A DNA stretch of 64,000 nt. Source: Theobroma cacao (lineage: Eukaryota; Streptophyta; Magnoliopsida; Malvales; Malvaceae). The notes beneath the pieces were generated by a model, which saw nothing but the letters and a program-made list of their open reading frames with translations, was not told the origin of the DNA and searched no databases. The stretch is from contig NC_030859.1 of NCBI RefSeq assembly GCF_000208745.1, forward strand, positions 2,045,367 to 2,109,366. The letters are read 5' to 3'. Of this stretch, positions 60,857 through 64,000 are shown piece by piece (positions within the stretch are counted from its first letter, which is position 1; each line of letters starts with the position of its first letter). Made by a program: the position numbers and the translations under genes.

Positions 60857-61604
60857 TGTTAGAAAAAAAAATTATTAGCATCAAAGGAATATAAAACAAG
60901 TAAAACAGTAATTGGTCTGAGGCGTGGTATCACTGTTCTTAAGAATAATTTTCGCCCCTTCGAAGTATAAAACTTGGTGCAAAAGGACTGAAGCGGTTAT
61001 CCTCCAGGATTCAACAGACTCTTCCTTATAGTTTGCACAAACTATTAAGGGACGACAAGAACAATAGAAAGGAAAAAAGTCAGCTAGAAAAGAAAAGAGG
61101 AAGAGAAAGCTTAAGAGTAGAAAGGAGGCAGAGGAAATTAGCGAAGTAAGCTTAAGAGAAGAAAAACTTTGGTGTGTGTTGTGAGTGAGGGTGTGAGGTT
61201 GTATTTATAGGCATGGAGTGAAGTGAACGTTGCACCAGATTAGGGAGTTGAGAAAAACCTGATCAGCATTCATACTAAGTCATATAAACGTTGGAGCAAA
61301 ATCAGGAGAACCAGGTAAGCATGGTAGAGCTTGAGTTTGATTTAATCAAAGGCTGAAAAAGCTTAAAAAAAATTAAAGCTAAGGTACAAAAAGTCACTTA
61401 GGCTCAACCCACATGTATATTCGCGCGCAAGGGGGAATATGAAATTTCTAAAGATTTAGCCTAATCTTGTGTGCACATGAGCCCACTCAATTTTCCTTGC
61501 TTACAACAAGCCCATAGTTAATTTTCATATATAAGGCATTCACATTTTATATATCTAAGCAATGTGGGATGCTTGAACCTTATGAAATATACTATTTTTC
61601 AATA
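60857..61604 (-). repeat. 5' LTR of the copia element
   Basis: The 748-bp LTR carries a promoter box TATAAATA (minus strand, 61202-61209). It lacks the SINE and the short duplications of the 3' LTR. The outer end is TATTG where TGTTG is expected, a single change at the terminus. Confidence 0.9.
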
Positions 61605-61609
61605 GTATA

Positions 61610-62734
61610 TTAGATTGAAAAAGACAAAGCAAGGAAAGCTCAATTTAATTAAGCTACAATAGTCATAGCAGAAAAGTTTATTATATTCTAATTTTGTCTT
61701 TCAAAGACTTAATACTCTAGCAAGGAAATTATAATTAGTTAATTATGAAAGCTAGTTATTTATCTTTTGAAATTGGATATGAATAGATTTCTAGTACTAT
61801 ATCAGACAAACATAGTATTATCTACATATATAATTTCTTTGTACCAAGCTGATCAAATTAGCATATAATAAAATTTTACTTTTCAAAAAAAAAAAGCACT
61901 GTTAAAACTAAATGACGATGTTCATCACCTGCATCAACTCGAGTTGAAGCATAGTTCCTTTCTTCGTAAAATACTTATATACTTTCGATTGAGTCAAGTA
62001 TTTAATTACTTATAATTTTTTGTTATTGGACTATAAATCATGTTGCTATACAACTATAAAAAGAAAGTAATTTGCATTTTTCTACAAAAATAAATTTGTT
62101 TTTTTTTTTAAATTTTGGATCATAAGAAAGATCCATATAATTGTTATTGGATCCTTATGATTACTCTCATATAATGCCTTGATTTGAAAATTTTACTAAA
62201 GTTATATCAGATTGTTGATTTTTAATTTTAAATAGTATACTATATATGTAAATTATTTAATTATTTATTTATATTTTTTTTTCTCACAGAACTGGGTGCG
62301 AATCCTCAGCCCTTAATTCGCTAATGAAAAGAAAAAATCTTTCTTTGGATTCAAACTGCCAAAGCAAGGAAAGCTCAATTAAATCAAGCTAGAAAAGTGC
62401 TAGAAGAATCGTTTCAATTCTTCCGAAAACTTAAGCTAAGGTATAACAATACCAGAACACAGTACAACAGGAAATTTCTTGTTATTTATGGCTACGCAGG
62501 AAGGAAGGAAAAGTCGCAGAACTGGGGAAGAAATAACATATGAAAGAGGATTGATTGTGATCCCTGATCAAAGCTTACGCGGTTATGCCGAGGTTAATGT
62601 GTATAAATACTTTCATGTAGGCTCTTCTCCATTATCATCAGACTCCAGTTTATCAATTATATCAAAGAAAAATACTCATATCGATCCAGCTTTCTTGATC
62701 TGCTCATACAGATATATAAATCTTTGCAGAAGAC
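61610..62734. other. Upstream region of the DC1 gene
   Basis: This is AT-rich sequence with phrases shared with 55250-55420. The frame at 62479-62784 (starting MLFMATQEGRKSRRTG) overlaps the DC1 start but shows no known domain. It may be leader sequence or a lost first exon; I leave it uncalled. Confidence 0.4.
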
Positions 62735-63487
62735 ATGCCAGTGTTGCTAAAACTAAAGGTCGATGGTCACCCACACCAGCTTGAGTTGAAAAACAGCAAA
62801 GTTCCTTTCTATTGCGATGGATGCATGGAGCTAGGATTTGGATTTTGCTACCAATGTCCCAACAAGGACTGCGATTATATTCTCCATGAGACGTGTGGGA
62901 TTCGTCGGCCTCAGACATTTCACAAATTTTTTGAGACCTGCGACTTCAAATTTCACAAGGAAAATCCACTGGGAGGCACCCGAGTCTGCGACGCCTGTGC
63001 CTTGGAGATACAAGGCTTATTGTACCAGTGCTCCCATGGGGATAAAGATTTACATCCCTGCTGCGCAAACCTTCCACCGGTCTTTTCCCTCCCGGGTCTC
63101 GACATGGAAATCTACCTACGCAAAGAGATCAAATCGAAATGCTTAAAATGCCAAAGCAGGAAAAGATCATCAGGCAAAGTCCAGGGTTGGTCCTATGTTT
63201 CTTCGGATGGTGCGTACTGTTACCATGTGGCCTGCTTGAGAGGAGCCTTGCTTGAGAATTGGAAATTGGGTTATTTCCAACTTGATGTTGCTGCTGCTGC
63301 TGATGAGAATACAAAAACCCTTGCCTTGCAAAAGCTTGCTCCAAAAGAAGTAGCCCTCCAAGGTAGGGGGCAAACCTCCAAAGTAACGAAGGGTATCAAG
63401 TGGTTGATCATATTTCTCAAGCTGGTCATTTCTGCTATATTTGGAGATCCATTGTCTCTAATTGCTAACTTGTTTATCAGCCTATGA
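62735..63487 (+). CDS. DC1-domain (Cys/His-rich C1-like) protein (250 aa)
   Basis: DC1 proteins are a large plant family with zinc-binding modules related to C1 domains, often linked to stress and signalling; their ligands are mostly unknown. Module 1: HPHQLEL, FYCDGC, CYQC, DCDYILHETC. Module 2: KFHKEN, VCDACALEIQGLLYQC, DLHPCCANLP. A partial third Cys/His set follows (KCLKCQSRKR, YCYHVACLRG). The C-terminal quarter is distinct: a linker, then a hydrophobic stretch WLIIFLKLVISAIFGD that may associate with membranes. The ATG at 62735 is the first in this frame, but a missing upstream exon is possible. A C-terminal paralogous fragment lies at 54288-54581, on the other side of the copia element. 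Confidence 0.85.
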   Translation: MPVLLKLKVDGHPHQLELKNSKVPFYCDGCMELGFGFCYQCPNKDCDYILHETCGIRRPQTFHKFFETCDFKFHKENPLGGTRVCDACALEIQGLLYQCSHGDKDLHPCCANLPPVFSLPGLDMEIYLRKEIKSKCLKCQSRKRSSGKVQGWSYVSSDGAYCYHVACLRGALLENWKLGYFQLDVAAAADENTKTLALQKLAPKEVALQGRGQTSKVTKGIKWLIIFLKLVISAIFGDPLSLIANLFISL

Positions 63488-64000
63488 ACATTTAGTGGCT
63501 AGGCTTTGATTGTTTCATCCGAACTGTGAAGATATGTTAATTTGTTTTTTCTTAGCAGATAATTGGTGATGGTATGCAATTGTTAAAATTCCTTTATGAT
63601 TTTGTTGTATGGTGTTAATTTAGGCCCGTAAGCACTATGTCATTGAACCTCTTCGGTTTCAAGTGTTCAAGTGCTTTTCTAATCCTATGTGTTTTTTCCA
63701 AATGAAAACGTATCTATTTGTGTGTTTATAATTAAATTATTGCCATGCATCCTTGTTAAATTGATCACTCAAACTTTTTGGATGAAGTTTCATACTAAAA
63801 TTTGTAAAATTTCTAATTTTGTTTTTAAAATTATACATTGTATATAATTTTCTTTTTGAAAGTTAAGTTTCATTGAATTGGAAGGCACCAATTACAAATT
63901 ACAAATATACCGAAAGACTCTACTATTCTAGAAACCTGTTATAGATTCATGGTGGTGACACCTTCCTAAAACTCAAGACACCCTAAAAAATCAACCATGT
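63488..64000. other. 3' flank of the DC1 gene to window edge
   Basis: This should hold the 3' UTR. From about 63849 a T-rich phrase CTTTTTGAAAGTTAAGTTTC resembles the tail end of the LINE at 7093 (CTTTTTTGAAAGGCAG), so another minus-strand LINE 3' end may begin here and continue beyond the window. Confidence 0.35.

Larger units (their letters stand above)
55434..61604 (-). mobile_element. Ty1-copia retrotransposon, full length but degenerate
   Basis: The element is 6171 bp long with LTRs at 55434-56322 and 60857-61604, flanked by the 5-bp direct repeat GTATA (55429-55433 and 61605-61609). The order on the minus strand is 5' LTR, gag, protease, integrase, reverse transcriptase, RNase H, polypurine tract (GTGGAGGAT) and 3' LTR, which is the copia arrangement. 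Frameshifts and stops scatter through gag-pol, so it is inactive. Only 12 bp separate the 5' LTR from the gag ATG at 60844, and I cannot find the usual TGGTATCAGAGC primer site. It sits between the two DC1 gene copies. Confidence 0.93.

Noticed and set aside
62290..62325. GGTGCGAATCC resembling a tRNA B box
   Set aside because: There is no A box at the right distance, no tail and no target duplication.

Overview
The window reads as nuclear DNA of a flowering plant, most likely a eudicot. The evidence is GT-AG introns, an AT-rich intergenic background, and plant-specific families: RDM1, DUF506, GH17 with an X8 domain, DC1 proteins, and an actin gene with a leader intron. A rosid of the Malvales type is a guess only. 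One assembly gap (Ns) lies at 9088-9340. No CRISPR, operon or prokaryotic feature was seen.

Region 1 (about 0.7-23.9 kb) is an old, broken tandem array. A unit of roughly 6 kb occurs three times, anchored at 3877, 11039 and 19662 on the minus strand, with a fourth stub at 23.6-23.9 kb. Each unit carries a dead DUF506 gene on the plus strand. It is followed by an intact two-exon minus-strand gene of 109-111 codons, with an AT-hook-like RGRP motif and a compact methyl-CpG-binding (MBD)-like domain. Unit 3 also holds an apparently intact RDM1-like gene, a family that acts in RNA-directed DNA methylation. Unit 2 keeps only its last 22 codons and unit 1 has none. Inserted between and within the units are a solo copia LTR, two LINE 3'-end remnants, a LINE insertion with a target duplication, a TRIM element and AT-rich repeats.

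Region 2 (24-53 kb) is ordinary gene space. It holds a GH17/X8 beta-1,3-glucanase, an unrecognised conserved-looking single-exon gene, tRNA-Lys(CTT), the ALG5 dolichyl-phosphate glucosyltransferase, an ENTH-domain clathrin adaptor, actin, the very-long-chain enoyl-CoA reductase ECR, KIN17 with a decayed copy of its own 3' end beside it, and a two-exon gene for a 63-residue membrane protein that simple ORF calling misses.

Region 3 (54-64 kb) contains a 6.2-kb degenerate Ty1-copia element on the minus strand, with both LTRs and a 5-bp target duplication. A 94-bp tRNA-derived SINE sits inside one LTR. Two DC1-type genes flank the element: a C-terminal fragment at 54.3 kb and a full 250-residue protein at 62.7 kb.

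The most interesting assembly is the clustering of three MBD-like mini-genes with an RDM1-like gene in one duplicated block. That these genes work together in DNA methylation is an inference from the families and their location; the sequence does not prove it.
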